Shown here: positions 1-12,500 of the stretch, piece by piece
Layout: every line of letters starts with the position of its first letter
Numbering within the stretch: the first letter of the stretch is position 1
NCBI GenBank assembly: GCA_030765055.1
Contig: CM060953.1
Coordinates: 16,170,244 to 16,234,243 of the forward strand
DNA from: Mantis religiosa
Taxonomy: Eukaryota > Arthropoda > Insecta > Mantodea > Mantidae
DNA length: 64,000 nt
Direction: 5' to 3'
Translations under genes and position numbers: made by a program
The notes under the pieces: model-generated
What the model saw: the letters and a program-made list of their open reading frames with translations, nothing else
The model's database searches: none
Told to the model about the DNA's origin: nothing

Positions 1-660
1 CCCTCCGACGATAGTTCATATCGGACAATGGATGAAATGATGTTCAAATAAGTACAGAGTACATAGAGCTTAGAGTTATCAGACATTCATCTTTCAGGAT
101 AATAAAAAACTTCCAAAGTTAAGTCATATCGGACGATGAATGAAATGATGTTAAAATAAGTACAGGGTACATAGAGCTTAGAGTTACCAGACATTCATCT
201 TTCAGGATAAGAGAAAACCTCCAACGTTAAGCCGTATCGGACGATGAATGAAATGATGTTCAAATAAGTACAGGGTACATAGAGCTTAGAGTTACCAGAA
301 ATTCATCTTTCAGGATAAGAGAAAACCTTCAACGTTAAGTCATATCGGACGATGAATGAAATGATGTTCAAATAAGTACAGGGTACATAGAGCTTAGAGT
401 TACCAGACATTCATCTTTCAGGATAAGAGAACACCTCTAACGTTAAGTCATATCGGACGATGAATGAAATGATGTTCAAATAAGTACAGGGTACATAGAG
501 CTTAGAGTTATCAGACATTCATATTTTAGGATAAGAGAAAACCTCCAACGTTAAGTCATATCAGACGATGAATGAAATGATGTTCAAATGAGTACAGGGT
601 ACATAGAGCTTAGAGTTATCAGACATTCCTCTTTGAGGATAAGCGAAAACTTTGGAAATA
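1..660 (-). repeat. 108-bp tandem array (SINE-body satellite), array 1
   Basis: Six head-to-tail copies with an exact 108-bp spacing: the word TCATATCGG or its variants recurs at 16, 124, 232, 340, 448 and 556. The window edge cuts the array. Each unit matches, in reverse orientation, the body of the tRNA-derived SINEs at 20589-20832, 39372-39641 and 41189-41418 (shared words include ATGAATGAAATGATG, GAGCTTAGAGTTACC and CAGGATAAGGGAAAA). A second array of the same unit lies at 37112-37792. Confidence 0.93.
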
Positions 661-722
661 GCCTTTTCCAGATGATAACTTAAGAGTTTGATCGTGAGAC
701 AGGTAAGCTACTACCTATGATA
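645..722 (-). repeat. decayed tRNA-like head of a SINE at the end of array 1
   Basis: Directly after the last 108-bp unit the sequence follows, with many substitutions, the head of the antisense SINE at 39540-39640: a GGAAA..CC.T.TCCAG segment, then AACT..TGA.CGTGAG.CAG, then a run resembling the antisense A box. This indicates that the array grew inside a SINE copy and that the original 5' head is still attached. Confidence 0.55.
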
Positions 723-1796
723 TAGAGTTGGGCTTTGAAAATTTGTAAAATTGATTTTGCAGAATTTATTATACCTATAACGAATTTATGAACTACATTT
801 CGTAAATGAGAATGTAGAAAATTGAATAGAAAGTTCAATAATAGCACTTAAGATGCATTGCTGGGATCAATTTTTAAGTTCTTTGGCTGGAAATTTTAAG
901 ATATTCTACTCGACCTAAAATGTACTGTAACACAGAAACATACGAGATATAAAACACAGAAATATACGAGACTTGCAGAGAGGACTAACAAAAGTTTTTG
1001 GAAGTGAATCCAGACTACGTGAACTTGGACATACAAACGGAGGCTTAATCAATTCGTTCAAACCTCTTCCCATCCCGAAAATTTCATCCTGATCAATGAT
1101 ATTTGCACCACGAGAGGTATACTAAAACTGGGCTTTCATTTTATTCTAGTCCGTTGTCCGCCCAGTGGACAAGATATGACGTCACACTGCTGACTGGCGA
1201 TCCTTTAAATGTTAATGAATCCGTACGTCAAGTGTTCACATGAATAGCTGATAGGATGGAAGTCAAGTTGGAACTGAATTTTTAACTTTGGGCGGATTAC
1301 GTAGAATTATCTGAATCAACGACTTTCTTTAACTATGGAAACACATAAAGGGGACATAAAAAAAATCTATCTGTACTATTTGTAACAAACAGAAGAATCT
1401 CATATTCTGAGACGTTTTTCAACTATTAACGTGAAGGAACTTTAAACAAACGATACTAGTACACAGTTCAAACGCAATATCCCAGCCGATGCGATAAACC
1501 ACGTAGAGATTGGAGTTTTGCTCAACAGAGCGCGCCGTACATAAATACAACTTATTCAAACACAAACGTACTCCATTTTTTGTAACCTCTGGGCTGATGA
1601 ACCTTATCAATATACTACATTAGAGTAAAAATATTAAATTATGTGTCATTAAGCTATAAAGGGGGCCTGACTGAGAACTATTTTCGAAAATTTTACTTAT
1701 TTAGGCTGTAAAAATTCTGGAATTCCGTTGCCGGATTTCACCTGAATTTATGTATCATATTGTAAAAATTCAATTGTACAACCGAGGAGGATTCTA
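723..1796. other. unassigned AT-rich intergenic DNA
   Basis: About 1.1 kb without a recognisable gene. The longest open frame (1419-1610, minus, 63 codons) shows no known motif and is in line with chance in AT-rich DNA. No tandem repeat or terminal inverted repeat was seen. Confidence 0.6.
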
Positions 1797-2710
1797 CGGG
1801 AGCTGTTCAATAAAGAATGATGATGATCTTTTAACGCACATAATGATATGCAGTAAAATTCAGTCGTATTATATTATGTTAGCTTAATGTAAACAAACAC
1901 GCCGTAGTAGTTTCTTTGTTGGTACTCCTGGTTTCCGCCTGTGAGAACCAGGCCAGTTCAGACATCTTCAGTATCGCCTACCGCTGCAATGGAGGTAATA
2001 TGCAGTTAAAGTTGATGTTAGAGGAAGATCCGGAGTTTCTTTCAAACGCAATCACTGCTGATGAAACTTGGCTACATCATTTTGATCCTGAGAGCAAACA
2101 GCAAAGCTTAGTGTGGAAATCTCCTTCATCACCATCCCCCCAAAAGGTAAAAGTGGTCACATTTGCTGGGAAAGTTATGTTCATCTCATTCTTTGATATT
2201 TATGAAATGGTTTATCAGCATGTTGTACCTGCACATACATCAGTAACTGGACAATACTACAGGGATATCCTGAAAACATTGCAAGTCCATATCAGGCGTA
2301 AAAGACCACATTTCCATGAAGCAGGCTGGATGCTGCACCACGATAATGCGCGGCCGCATATTGCCAATGTTGTTGCTGAATATCTTGCAAAAATGAACGT
2401 AAAGTGCATCCCTCACCCTCACTATAGTCCAGATTTAGCCCCATGTGACTTTTTTCTGTTCACTAACTTGAAGAAACGCCTTCGTGGGAGGCATTATCCG
2501 TCATCAGAAGCAGTGGTGAAGGCTGCCGAGGTGATTTAGAAGGATCTCTCAAAAATGGTTTCCAGCATGTCTTTGAAGACTGGCAGAAACGCTGGGACAA
2601 GTGTATCGCATTCAGGGGACACTATTTTGAGAAGGACCATCAAAATTATGTGTATGAATAAAGGTACGTTGCCAAAAAAAAGGTGATCATTCTTTATTGA
2701 ACAGCCGTCA
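1797..2710 (+). mobile_element. mariner element, family A copy 1, internally deleted (914 bp)
   Basis: Bounded by TA dinucleotides at 1795-1796 and 2711-2712. The left end reads GGGAGCTGTTCAATAAAG and the right end is its near-complement, CTTTATTGAACAGCCGTC. This pairing and the TA target are typical of Tc1/mariner. Full-length copies of the family here are about 1.29 kb (33674-34964); this copy lacks the segment coding for the helix-turn-helix DNA-binding region. The deletion junction is the same as in the copy at 27505-28390. Confidence 0.93.
1916..2661 (+). pseudogene. mariner transposase, catalytic half only (family A)
   Basis: Remnant of a DDE transposase that would cut and paste the element. 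An open stretch to 2539 carries the catalytic domain: first acidic residue in TADETWLHHFDPESK, second in LHHDNARPH, third in SPDLAPCDFF, with 34 residues between the last two (DD34D, diagnostic of mariner). The N-terminal DNA-binding half is missing. The deletion places the old start codon (ATGGAGGTAA, near 1989) out of frame with the catalytic part, so the first in-frame ATG is near 2000. Near 2540 the frame shifts at an A-run; the normal C-terminus (FEDWQKRWDKC then YFEK) is readable in another frame to a stop at 2659-2661. Not expected to be active. Confidence 0.9.
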
Positions 2711-2984
2711 TATAAAAATGTGGTATGCGGGTTTGTCTACTCACACATTATGGTACAAGCATTTATTCCTATACCACTAACAGATTAATTAATATAAGCA
2801 ATTGAGGAACTGGTTTATTAGACATTTCATAATATGTAAAAGAATAAAGAATTAAGAATGCTTCAAGTGATCGGGATTTAATGATTTAAACAGCTGAACC
2901 GTATTAGAAATTTAGTTTTATTTGTATGACTGCGAAAAAAATAATGACATACAATTTGGGAAAAAATAAATATTTAACATTTGA

Positions 2985-3536
<552 letters not shown>

Positions 3537-4439
3537 GACAACAATGCTAGGTTGTGCATAGTGATCACAAAAGAAAAATTCAGAAGGAAAATAATAAGAA
3601 AATGAAAACAATATACATTGTCTAAAAAGGGTAGCAGCAACTGAATAACAATGTAAGAAAAAAAAGACAGTAACACTAGTGAGTGAGTGAGACAGAAGCA
3701 GGCAGAGGGTAGATATAGAAAAGGATGAGGGATTTAAAAAAAAGCTAAGGACGAGAAAGGAAGAAGAAGGAAAGAAAGCAACAAAGCACAATTTTGCTGC
3801 AATTTCAATTATGCAAATGTCCCTCTCTCTCTCTCTCCCTCCGCAGCGCTCCGTTACCTCGGGCTGCGGAACAAAAGAAAGGCAAGCGACTCAAAATAAG
3901 CTAAGCAGTTACTGTTCGTTAGTAAAAGAGTTTCTTGCGGCCGTCTTCTTCTCTGTTTTTATTTGCTACTTGACAAAATGCTTTGTGGATGACCATGACC
4001 CCGGGGCCCAGACCTTAAGACAAAGGCCGTCTTCATTAAAATAATACCGTAAAAACTGCCCTACGACAAAAGAGATCCTTGTTGTTTCGTTTAATTTGCA
4101 TTTGTACAAGACCCTTGAAAAATTTAGCATCCTAAGTGGATGACTTAGCATTTAAGTGCTCGTGGTGAAATTAAAAATTATCCTCGTAGTTTATGCGGTT
4201 CGTGTGTCTGCATGAGTTGGTACGCCGCTGACTAACCTGGAGCAACAGGTCACTTACTGCGACATACTTCACAGAAAGTAATAATTCTATTTAATATGCA
4301 ACACTCTATTCCTAGAATATTAAAAAACCACTGTTGTTTAACCCGTTTCACCACTGCATTGGTTTCTACCACAAAATAAAAACAACATTTACATCCCAAA
4401 AGTTTACATTCGTAACTCTTAGAACTTCTAATGTTTTGT

Positions 4440-4535
4440 TATCACAATCTTGCGTGTTTCATTTGGATAACGATAGGCAGATACGTCAAACAAAACAAAC
4501 ATATGAAGATTGTATGAAACGTTGGCAACTGTTTC
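4440..4535 (+). repeat. dispersed repeat pair, member 1
   Basis: About 85 bp similar to 6490-6575: both run through a TTGGATAACGATAG-like word, CAAACAAAA, CAAA.GAAGAT.G.AT and end near a TGGCAA word. The two copies are direct repeats about 2 kb apart, diverged by substitutions and small indels. Confidence 0.6.
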
Positions 4536-6489
4536 TGCAGCACAGCAGCATAAAACACAATCTTGTGTTGCATTCTACCCTCTTTGGTTTACAGAGATAT
4601 ATACCAACTATTCCTACGGAGTTTTACTTTTCGATTATATTATTTTAATTCAAATAAAGTCTTGGAGAAACAAACGGAATATCGACTAACAAATATTTAA
4701 TGTTTATTCATTTTATTTAGTATGTAAATATATTTAATATAGGGCATTTTAAACGTTCAGTTTCACAAATTCTGAAATATCGAGAAAGCTTTAATGTTTA
4801 TTGGAGTGAGAAGATATAATTTAAAATCTTGTTGTTGCCATTTTTAGAGGATGCTGAACTTATTTCCACAGATTTTTCTGTTTATGTAAAAACAATCTCC
4901 TAATTGGATTCCAGCAGCCTTGGAACAAATACTTTTTTTCTGAAACCTCTGCAGTAAACTTTCAGGTAACATGCAAGATCTGTTGAGCACATTCTTGTAC
5001 TAAATATTCCCATCACTAGAAGGAAATCTCTTTGGTTTAAAATGATCATCACGCTGTGCACCAAAAATCTGCTGCGGAGTAGAACCACAACGCCCAAAAC
5101 TGAAGCCTGAAAGTGCCACAAGCGACCACTTGCAAGTAGCTGTTGGACATCGATCGTCAGCTATATCCAGGGAGTAAGGGACAGCGCTTATTTGTCCACT
5201 ACTGCCCATCAGGGGTAAACAATCCCTCCTGTACAATACTGTGGCATAATGTCTATATGTTTCTAGACTTATTTTCGGTTACTTGCATACAAAGTCCCCA
5301 CATAGAGCAGAAATGTTGTCCTGAAACTGTCAAGCATGTATAGTGTGAGCATAGTGATGGCTTCCTTATTAGATGAATCCTCCATCACGTGAAAGTGCTC
5401 AGTAACACACTGTTAACTATAAGGAAGGCAGTGGCCAAACACAAAAAGTATCCCGACCCTACAGTCCACACATAGCTCTTCATGACACGTTCTTTTGTTT
5501 CGTTGGATCAAAAACAACCTGAAACGACATCATTTCAACACGATTGAGATGCTCCAACTGTCTTAGACGGAATGGTAGAACAACCTTGAGGTTGTTGTCC
5601 TCTAGAAGTTGTACGAAGCCTGGAAAAAAGCGTTAATAGTAAAGTATTGACGTCATATTTTAGATAGATCTATATATAAGGGCGCCCAACTGTTGTGGTT
5701 ATCCGCATCATTCATGGCAAAAGCCAGATATAAATAACTCTAAAACTTAATAAAAGTGTAAATAAAGTCTCAAAAATACACCTACCCAACAAATATAAGG
5801 CCAAATAGCACAACAAATTCTCTTCACTAAATTCTAAAATCTAAATTAGAAAAGAAGTTAAAAACCTTCCCCACCGCTTCGTTGTCATCCGTCAGCAACG
5901 TCATGTTTTGAAAAAAGAATAAATATTTTTAAATCTCAGGCATTTTTAAAATAATTTTCTTCACTATATTCCCCTTCCTGAAATTGTTCCACGTGATTCA
6001 GTTTTCATTGAATTCTTCTGAGACTTGTATAGGTATAGTGTTTTTCTTTTAACTTTAGAAAGTTTTAAAGCGGCTATAAAAGCTTTTTAAAGAAAAGTTT
6101 CAGTAAAAAAATTAGAACTTTTTAAAATTTATTTCAACTTTTTTTTTAACTTTTAAAGTACTTCTAAAGCTTCTTTTATTAAAAAAGAATAAAAACCTAG
6201 AAGTTTAGAACTATACGATTAGAAATTTATTTGTCTTTAATCTAAGCTACCACAAAATTATATGAAATGTCGTATAAATTAAATAGAATTTTAAAAAATA
6301 TTATTTTTAAAGCGTGTATCATAGCATAATAGGATAACACTTCCTGTGTTACGTTCCCTTAAATGATATAAGAAAAACGCTGTTTAATGAGTTTTGCCAT
6401 TACATAAAGTAACACAACATAAATTATATCCCAAGAGGTTTGTGTCCTCAGCAACATCAAGTTTATACGACGCGCGATGTTGTTTTGTT

Positions 6490-6575
6490 CTCATAACCTT
6501 GAATGTTTCAGTTGAATAACGACAGTCGAACAAAATAAACAAATGAAGATCGCATAACATTCTGGCAATGAGAGA
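6490..6575 (+). repeat. dispersed repeat pair, member 2
   Basis: Direct-repeat partner of 4440-4535. Shared order of words: CTTG..TGTTTCA, GATAACGA.AG, CGAACAAAATAAACAAATG, GAAGAT, TGGCAA. No coding potential or element ends recognised. Confidence 0.6.
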
Positions 6576-7410
6576 GGGCGGAGAAGAAACAAAGGAAAGC
6601 TGGTTTGGTTAATTTGGGCATTAGTTGCGACTTCTTTTTTTTTACAGTCCAAACTTCTAGGGCATTTAATACAACACCAAGGGAGAAAACTTCTGGCACA
6701 AATGACTTCTTGCACAATAAGAGCTTCTGAAATAATGATCACTGCCGGGGAGGGACTAATGCGGCAGACTTTTCTAAGTAACGGATTGCCAACCAGGTTG
6801 AAGATGTTAAACTTTTATTCCCCTTGTATTTTTTGTTATGAACGGGCAGGAATCACAGGGCCAGATTTTATTCCCTTCTCCCTCTCTGTCTTTGAGCGGC
6901 GTCGCAAAGTCAAAATTACTGCACACTGAAGAAGAAAGCGCCGTAAGATAAGTTTTTTCCTACCAGTTACTGTTATAATAAAACTTGTATGAAACACTTA
7001 AGAGTGCTAAAAGTGGAGGTAAAAAGGATTGGAGGGCGAAGACCACTGTTTTCAAGTTGCTATGAAGTTTTTCTTCTTTAACTTTCCTTGGGAAATTTTG
7101 CCTTGGGATGGGAAAATAAACATCAACTTTCGGCAGCGTTAGATGTAAGGCTTCGCGAACCAGTTTCAAGGAAATATATCCTTTTTAATATTGCCTTCCT
7201 TACGTTTCATTCGTTTTGATTCTCTCTACCGCGTATTTAGGTGGAGAATGTATTGCTATCGATCCAAAGGCTTCCATAATCTGAAGAAAAAAAACTTAGA
7301 GAAAGTCCGTGTATGCTGAACATATAACTTAAAACAGGGGAAAGACGGTAAAATGCCAAACATCTTCAAGCTTATACTCTTTATAAGAAATCCTTTGAAG
7401 CGTAGAATTT

Positions 7411-9236
7411 AATATTTATTTTGAAGTATATAGAGCAATAAGTGTTTGTACAAGAGTAGAGAAAGTCATGTGTACATCACATAACGACCAGCTGTTAAAA
7501 ACACTTGACTATCACTTAAAATCTACTGTATTCCCTTGTAACTACAATAAGATAATGTTTATCTTGAAGTAGATAGAGCAATAAGTGTATGTACAAGAGT
7601 AGAGAAAGTCATGTGTACATCACATAACGACCAGCTGTTTAAAACACTTGACTGTCACTTAAAGTCTACTGTATTTCCTTGTAACTACAATAAGATACTG
7701 TTTATCTTGAAGTAGATAGAGCAATAAGCGTGTGTACAAGAGTAGAGAAAGTCATGTGTACATCACATAACGACCAGCTGTTTAAAACATTTGACTATCA
7801 CTTAAAATCTACTCTATTCCCTTGTAACTACAATAAGATAATGTTTATCTTGAAGTAGATAGGGCAATAAGTGTTTGGACAAGAGTAGAGAAAGTCATGT
7901 ATACATCACATAACGATCAGCTGTTTAAAACATTGGACTATCACTTAAAGTGTACTGCATTCCCTTGTAACTACAATAAGATAATGTTTATCTTGAAGTA
8001 AATAGAGCAATAAGTGTTTGTACAAGAGTAGAGAAAGTCATGTATACATCACATAACGAGCAACTGTTTAAAACATTTGACTATCACTTAAAGTCTACTG
8101 TATTCCCCTGTAACTAGAATAAGATAATGTTTATCTTGAAGTAGATAGAGCAATAAGTGTAGGTACAAGAGTAGAGAAAGTCATGTATACATCACATAAC
8201 GAGCAACTGTTTAAAACATTTGACTATCACTTAAAGTCTACAGTATTCCCTTGCAACTAGAATAAAATAATGTTTATTTTGAAGTACATGAGCAAAAAGT
8301 GTTTGTACAAGAGTAGAGAAAGTCATGTATACATCACATAACGACCAGTTGTTAAAAACATTTGACTATCACTTAAAGTCTACTGTATTCCCTTGTAACT
8401 ACAATAAGATAATGTTTATCTCGAAGAAGATAGAGCAATAAGTGTATGCACAAGAGTAGAGAAAGTCATGTATACATCACATAACGACCAGCTGTATAAA
8501 ACATTTGACTATCACTTAAAGTCTACTGTATTCCCTTGTAACTACAATAAGATACTGTTTATCTTGAAGTAGATAGAGCAATAAGCGTGTGTACAAGAGT
8601 AGAGAAAGTCATGTATACATCACATAACGACCAGCTGTTTAAAACATCTGACTATCACTTAAAGTCTACTATATTCCCTTGTAACTAGAATAAGATAATG
8701 TTTATCTTGAAGTAGATACAGCAATAAGTGTTTGTACAAGAGTAGAGAAAGTCATGTATACATCACATAACGACCAGCTGTTTGAAACATTTGACTATCA
8801 CTTAAAGTCTAGTGTATTCCCTCGTAACTACAATAATATAATGTTTATCTTGAAGTAGATAGAGCAATAAGTGTTTGTACAACAGTAGAGAAATTTATGT
8901 ATACATCACATAACGACCAGCTGTTTAAAACATTTGACTATCACTAAAAGTCTACTGTATTCCCTTGTAACTACAATAAGATAATGTTTATCTTGAAGTA
9001 GATAGAGGAATAGGTGTACAAGAGTAGAGAAATTCATGTATACATCACATAACGACCAGCTGTTTAAAACATTTGACTATCACTTAAAGTCTACTGTATT
9101 CCCTTGTAGCTACAATAAGATAATGTTTATCTTGAAGTAGATAGAGCAATAAGTGTTTGTAGAAGAGTAGAGAAAGTCATGTACACATCACATAACGACC
9201 AGCTGTTTAAAACATTTGACTATCACTTAAAGTCTA
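7411..9236 (+). repeat. 143-bp tandem array abutting a LINE
   Basis: Thirteen copies at a 143-bp period; GAAAGTCATG recurs at 7461, 7604, 7747, 7890, 8033 and onward to about 9173. Each unit contains a TACATCACATAACGACCAG block, an AAACATTTGACTATCACTTA block and an AGATAATGTTTATCTTGAAG block. The last unit stops after CACTTAAAGTCTAC, where the LINE reading frame starts. The array does not resume after the LINE 3' end. Confidence 0.95.
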
Positions 9237-11212
9237 CAAACTGGAGTAAGTACACGGAACTAATGGCCTTGCAGCCTGCTGAGGTTCTACCCTGTAACAC
9301 CTATGAAGAAGCTGAACAACTGGCCACTAACATCACAACCACAATGACAGCTATCATGGACCAAGCCACTCCACCACGGCGCACTACATTTAGTTACAGG
9401 AAACCTCTCCCATATGAACTAAGGCGTCTTATTGCTGATAAAAACAAGGCAAGACGACGCTTTCAGCTTACGCGCAACCCAATTCACAAACGTGAATGGA
9501 ACCGGTTGCAACATCTAGTAAAACTAGAATTACTGGAACACAGTAACGCTGAATGGGAGAGGCGTTTGTGTTCTCTTGATGTAGAAGACAGATCTTTATG
9601 GAGAATGTCAAAGGCACTTCTCGGGATCCCTAAATCTGATCCGCCTCTTACTGATGGCAGGAGAGTTGCTACATCAGTAAGAGATTAAGTGGAAATCATG
9701 GCCGAACATCTTGCCTCCTCATTCCACCCTGCAGAATCTGTCGATCAAGAGATTTCGGATGAAATTACAGCGTCTGTAAGGCAGTATCTCAGCACACCAC
9801 ACATAGTAGATGATGTGAAGCCAACAAGTGTAGCTGAAGTGAGGAATATAATCAACTCTGTGCGACCATACAAAGCAGCAGGTGTCGACAACGTACCCTA
9901 CGCTGCCTTCAAAGCCCTACCTCACTCGTGGATCTTACTACTAGTGCACCTATTTAACAGCCTACTAGTATTAGCCTACTTCCCGGTAGCTTGGCGGCAT
10001 GCTAAGATCATCACCCTCCCGAAGCCTGGCAAAGACCAACAACAAGTAAGCAGTCATAGACCCATCAGTCTCCTTCCTACGATAAGCAAGCTCTATGAAA
10101 AGGTACTCCAACTACGCCTTGAAAACTTGCTAGACCAACATAATGTCCTGCGTCCTGAACAATTTGGTTTTCGACGGCAACACTCCACCACGCATCAACT
10201 TTTGCGCATCGTGGATGAGGTGGTTAGAGGTTTTAACAACCGTCACTATGTTGTAGCCCTTTTCCTAGACATCTCCAAAGCCTTCGACACTGTGTGGCAT
10301 GAAGGTCTTCTCCATCGCCTTATACATTACAGTACCCCGTCATACCTTATTCACACACTTGATCATTATCTCAAAAACCGCACCTTTGTTGTATCAAAAG
10401 ACAACATCCTGTCTCACACCTACTTCATAAATGCAGGGGTACCTCAAGGTAGTGTCCTTGGTCCTCTGCTCTTCCTCACTTACATAAACACCCTTCCAAC
10501 CCTAAGGGGCTGCAACCTATACTTATTTGCTGATGATACAGCCATCACAGTAGCATCTAAGCGCCACGAAATTGCAGTGCAGCGAGCTCAAATCTTCGCA
10601 AACATGCTACACGTCTGGTTCGCCACCTGGCGGTTGAAACTAAACGCCACCAAATCCCAAGCCGTCACCTTCACTAGAAGACCCCTCCAGGACGTTCAAA
10701 ATATGCAGATAGCAGGAGCAGACATTCCTTGGTCCACACATGCCAGCTACCTAGGTGTAGTTTTGGACATGCATGTGACATGGAAGGAGCACATAACAAC
10801 CGTGGCAAACAGAGTAAACAGAAGGATGGCCATGCTCTATCCTCTGTACAACAAAAAATCAGTTATGACGCTTAGAAACAAACTTTTGCTATTTAAGCAG
10901 GTACTCAGACCTGCAATCACTTACGCTTGCCAAGTCTGGGGTGCAGCGGCCAAATCCCATCTGTACAAACTGCAGATTCTCCAAAACCGCTACCTTCGGT
11001 CAGCAGTTGCTGCCGATTGGTACATCCCAAATGAAAATATCCATTCTGATCTTTCCTTCCCAAAACTTTTTGACTACATATTACAACTATCCCATGCCTT
11101 CTATGCAAAATTGCCTTCCAGTTTCAATAACCTTATCCGAGGTCTCGGGGAATATGATCTTGATCCAGGAGAAAGATACAAGCGTCCCAGACTTATCCTT
11201 GGAACTCAATAA
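9179..11212 (+). pseudogene. LINE reverse transcriptase (ORF2 protein), one in-frame stop
   Basis: Enzyme that would copy LINE RNA into nicked DNA. A single frame runs from the last array monomer to 11212, broken only by TAA at 9686-9688; the downstream part is 507 codons. Motifs in order: YKAAGVDNVPY and HRPISLLPT (fingers), LDISKAFD near residue 195, AGVPQGSVLGPLLF near 249-262, FADDTA with the catalytic pair at residues 282-283 (10532-10537), YLGVVLD, then the C-terminal ITYACQVWG region. These match Jockey-superfamily enzymes. The endonuclease domain expected upstream is absent, and the first residues are encoded by the array unit. The copy is young-looking because only one lesion disables it. 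The TAA could also be a sequencing or population variant. Confidence 0.92.
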
Positions 11213-11400
11213 CTTCAAGTCATTTTCCCATTAATGAAACTTCCTTACTCTTACACTTATCTCAACTTTAATCGCCACCATCTAACCACCATCCCTTTTG
11301 AATACCCATCACCATGCCAGTAAGGGACCTAGTCCCGGTATGGCAAGAGTCGAAGGGCCCTCCTTCGCGGAGGAGGATAACCCTTCAACGACCCCACAGC
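9237..11400 (+). mobile_element. Jockey-type non-LTR retrotransposon, 5'-incomplete
   Basis: Contains a nearly continuous reverse transcriptase and C-terminal region but no endonuclease or ORF1, so it begins inside ORF2. A pyrimidine-rich 3' UTR follows the stop at 11210-11212; no clear A tail or target-site duplication was found, so the right edge near 11400 is approximate. The left edge is the junction with the 143-bp array. Confidence 0.85.
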
Positions 11401-12233
11401 GTGTGTGTTAAGTGTATAAGCTATTGATAGTTCCGAAATCTGGAAACGATAACCCAATCTTTGAGATAATATACAAAGAAATAAGCGGTTATTTATAAAT
11501 ATTTATAATAAATTAAGAATTATTTGGCCTTGTGAAAAAGTGTCTCTTAAAATGCAATGTTAGGCTATCCGAGGCACATTTTAAAAACTTTTCCATTCAA
11601 AGACACACAAAATATGCGGAACCTGTTCGTCATTGTTTACCAATGCTTTAAGAACTTCAAAACCCCGTTACTATTATTTATTAAATATTTTAACGAGAAT
11701 ATTGAACTGTTTTATCAAACTAGTCCTATTTAAGTACTGCTTAGAAAAGTAAACATTTCGCAACAAAATGGGAGTAATTATGCCATTTCAGCCAAAAATA
11801 TCTAATTTCCCGAAAAAATACGGCTAAAGGCCACCCGAATCCAAACAGCAGGTTATTAGAAAAAGGTCCACTTTTGTTTGTGTGCGTGTTGTGAATATAG
11901 CATAGCCCAAAACGAAATTGACTGATAAATAATTGACTTATTACTTATGTTCACTACCTTCCAAATCATCGACAGAAGATTTTAAGAGATGGACAAAATT
12001 TTACTGCACAAAAATGTAGGCATCGTTAAAATACAGGCTTTATTTTAAATGTTCCTTAGAATGAACTATATTTGAATCGTTTATTCCAGAAACCAACTAA
12101 GAGCAAAAATATCAAAAAATTTGTTTTTGGCTGTACTGTACAATTTAAACGTAAATACATATTTTAGTGCAGAAATAACCTGTGTTTCATATCAGCAGTG
12201 CTATTTTCAGCCTTCAAAATAATTGGTTTATTT
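11401..12233. other. unassigned AT-rich DNA
   Basis: No open frame with a recognisable motif, no tandem repeat and no element ends seen. Confidence 0.55.
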
Positions 12234-12271
12234 CAGAAAGAACCCAAGCGCCGTCACTTAGGTTCTTTCTG
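12234..12271. repeat. perfect 11-bp stem inverted repeat
   Basis: CAGAAAGAACC at 12234-12244 and GGTTCTTTCTG at 12261-12271 are exact complements around a 16-nt loop. It lies just before a DUF7869-like coding relic. It could be a short element terminus or chance; no function is inferred. Confidence 0.6.
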
Positions 12272-12293
12272 CGGTAAATTTCACTCGTGACGG

Positions 12294-12500
12294 TTGGCAG
12301 CCTTGATGACATCACGTGTTTTGTCACTCGCTGTGATAATATCTCACAACTACTCTGTACGTGGCCACTCATTTTCCCCATGTGACAGAGATTTTGGAAG
12401 CATAAAGTGTGTCTTGAGAAAGATGGACAGGATTTATACTCCTGAGGAATATGCAGATCTCATGCTAAAAGCTAGTTTCAGGTTCAGGTTTTTATTTTGA
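12294..12500 (+). pseudogene. DUF7869-like gene relic, upstream part
   Basis: Encodes RGHSFSPCDRDFGSIK followed by DRIYTPEEYADLM. As I recall the family, arthropod DUF7869 proteins carry a GH.F..CDRDF..IE motif of this kind; they are uncharacterised, multicopy and often transposon-linked. The frame runs into an antisense LINE, and the downstream part of the same gene resumes at 13424. Function is not known and the family call rests on motif memory, so a profile search is decisive. Confidence 0.5.

Larger units (their letters stand above)
3537..7410. other. 3.9 kb without a recognisable gene
   Basis: AT-rich DNA following the microsatellite, beginning with a purine-rich strip (3540-3790). Short open frames at 3811-4044, 4334-4648, 4900-5236, 6491-6742 and 6702-6929 carry no motif I recognise. 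The minus-strand stretch 4900-5640 looks like decayed coding sequence in more than one frame but I cannot assign a family. The only structure supported is a dispersed repeat pair (4440-4535 and 6490-6575). Confidence 0.5.
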
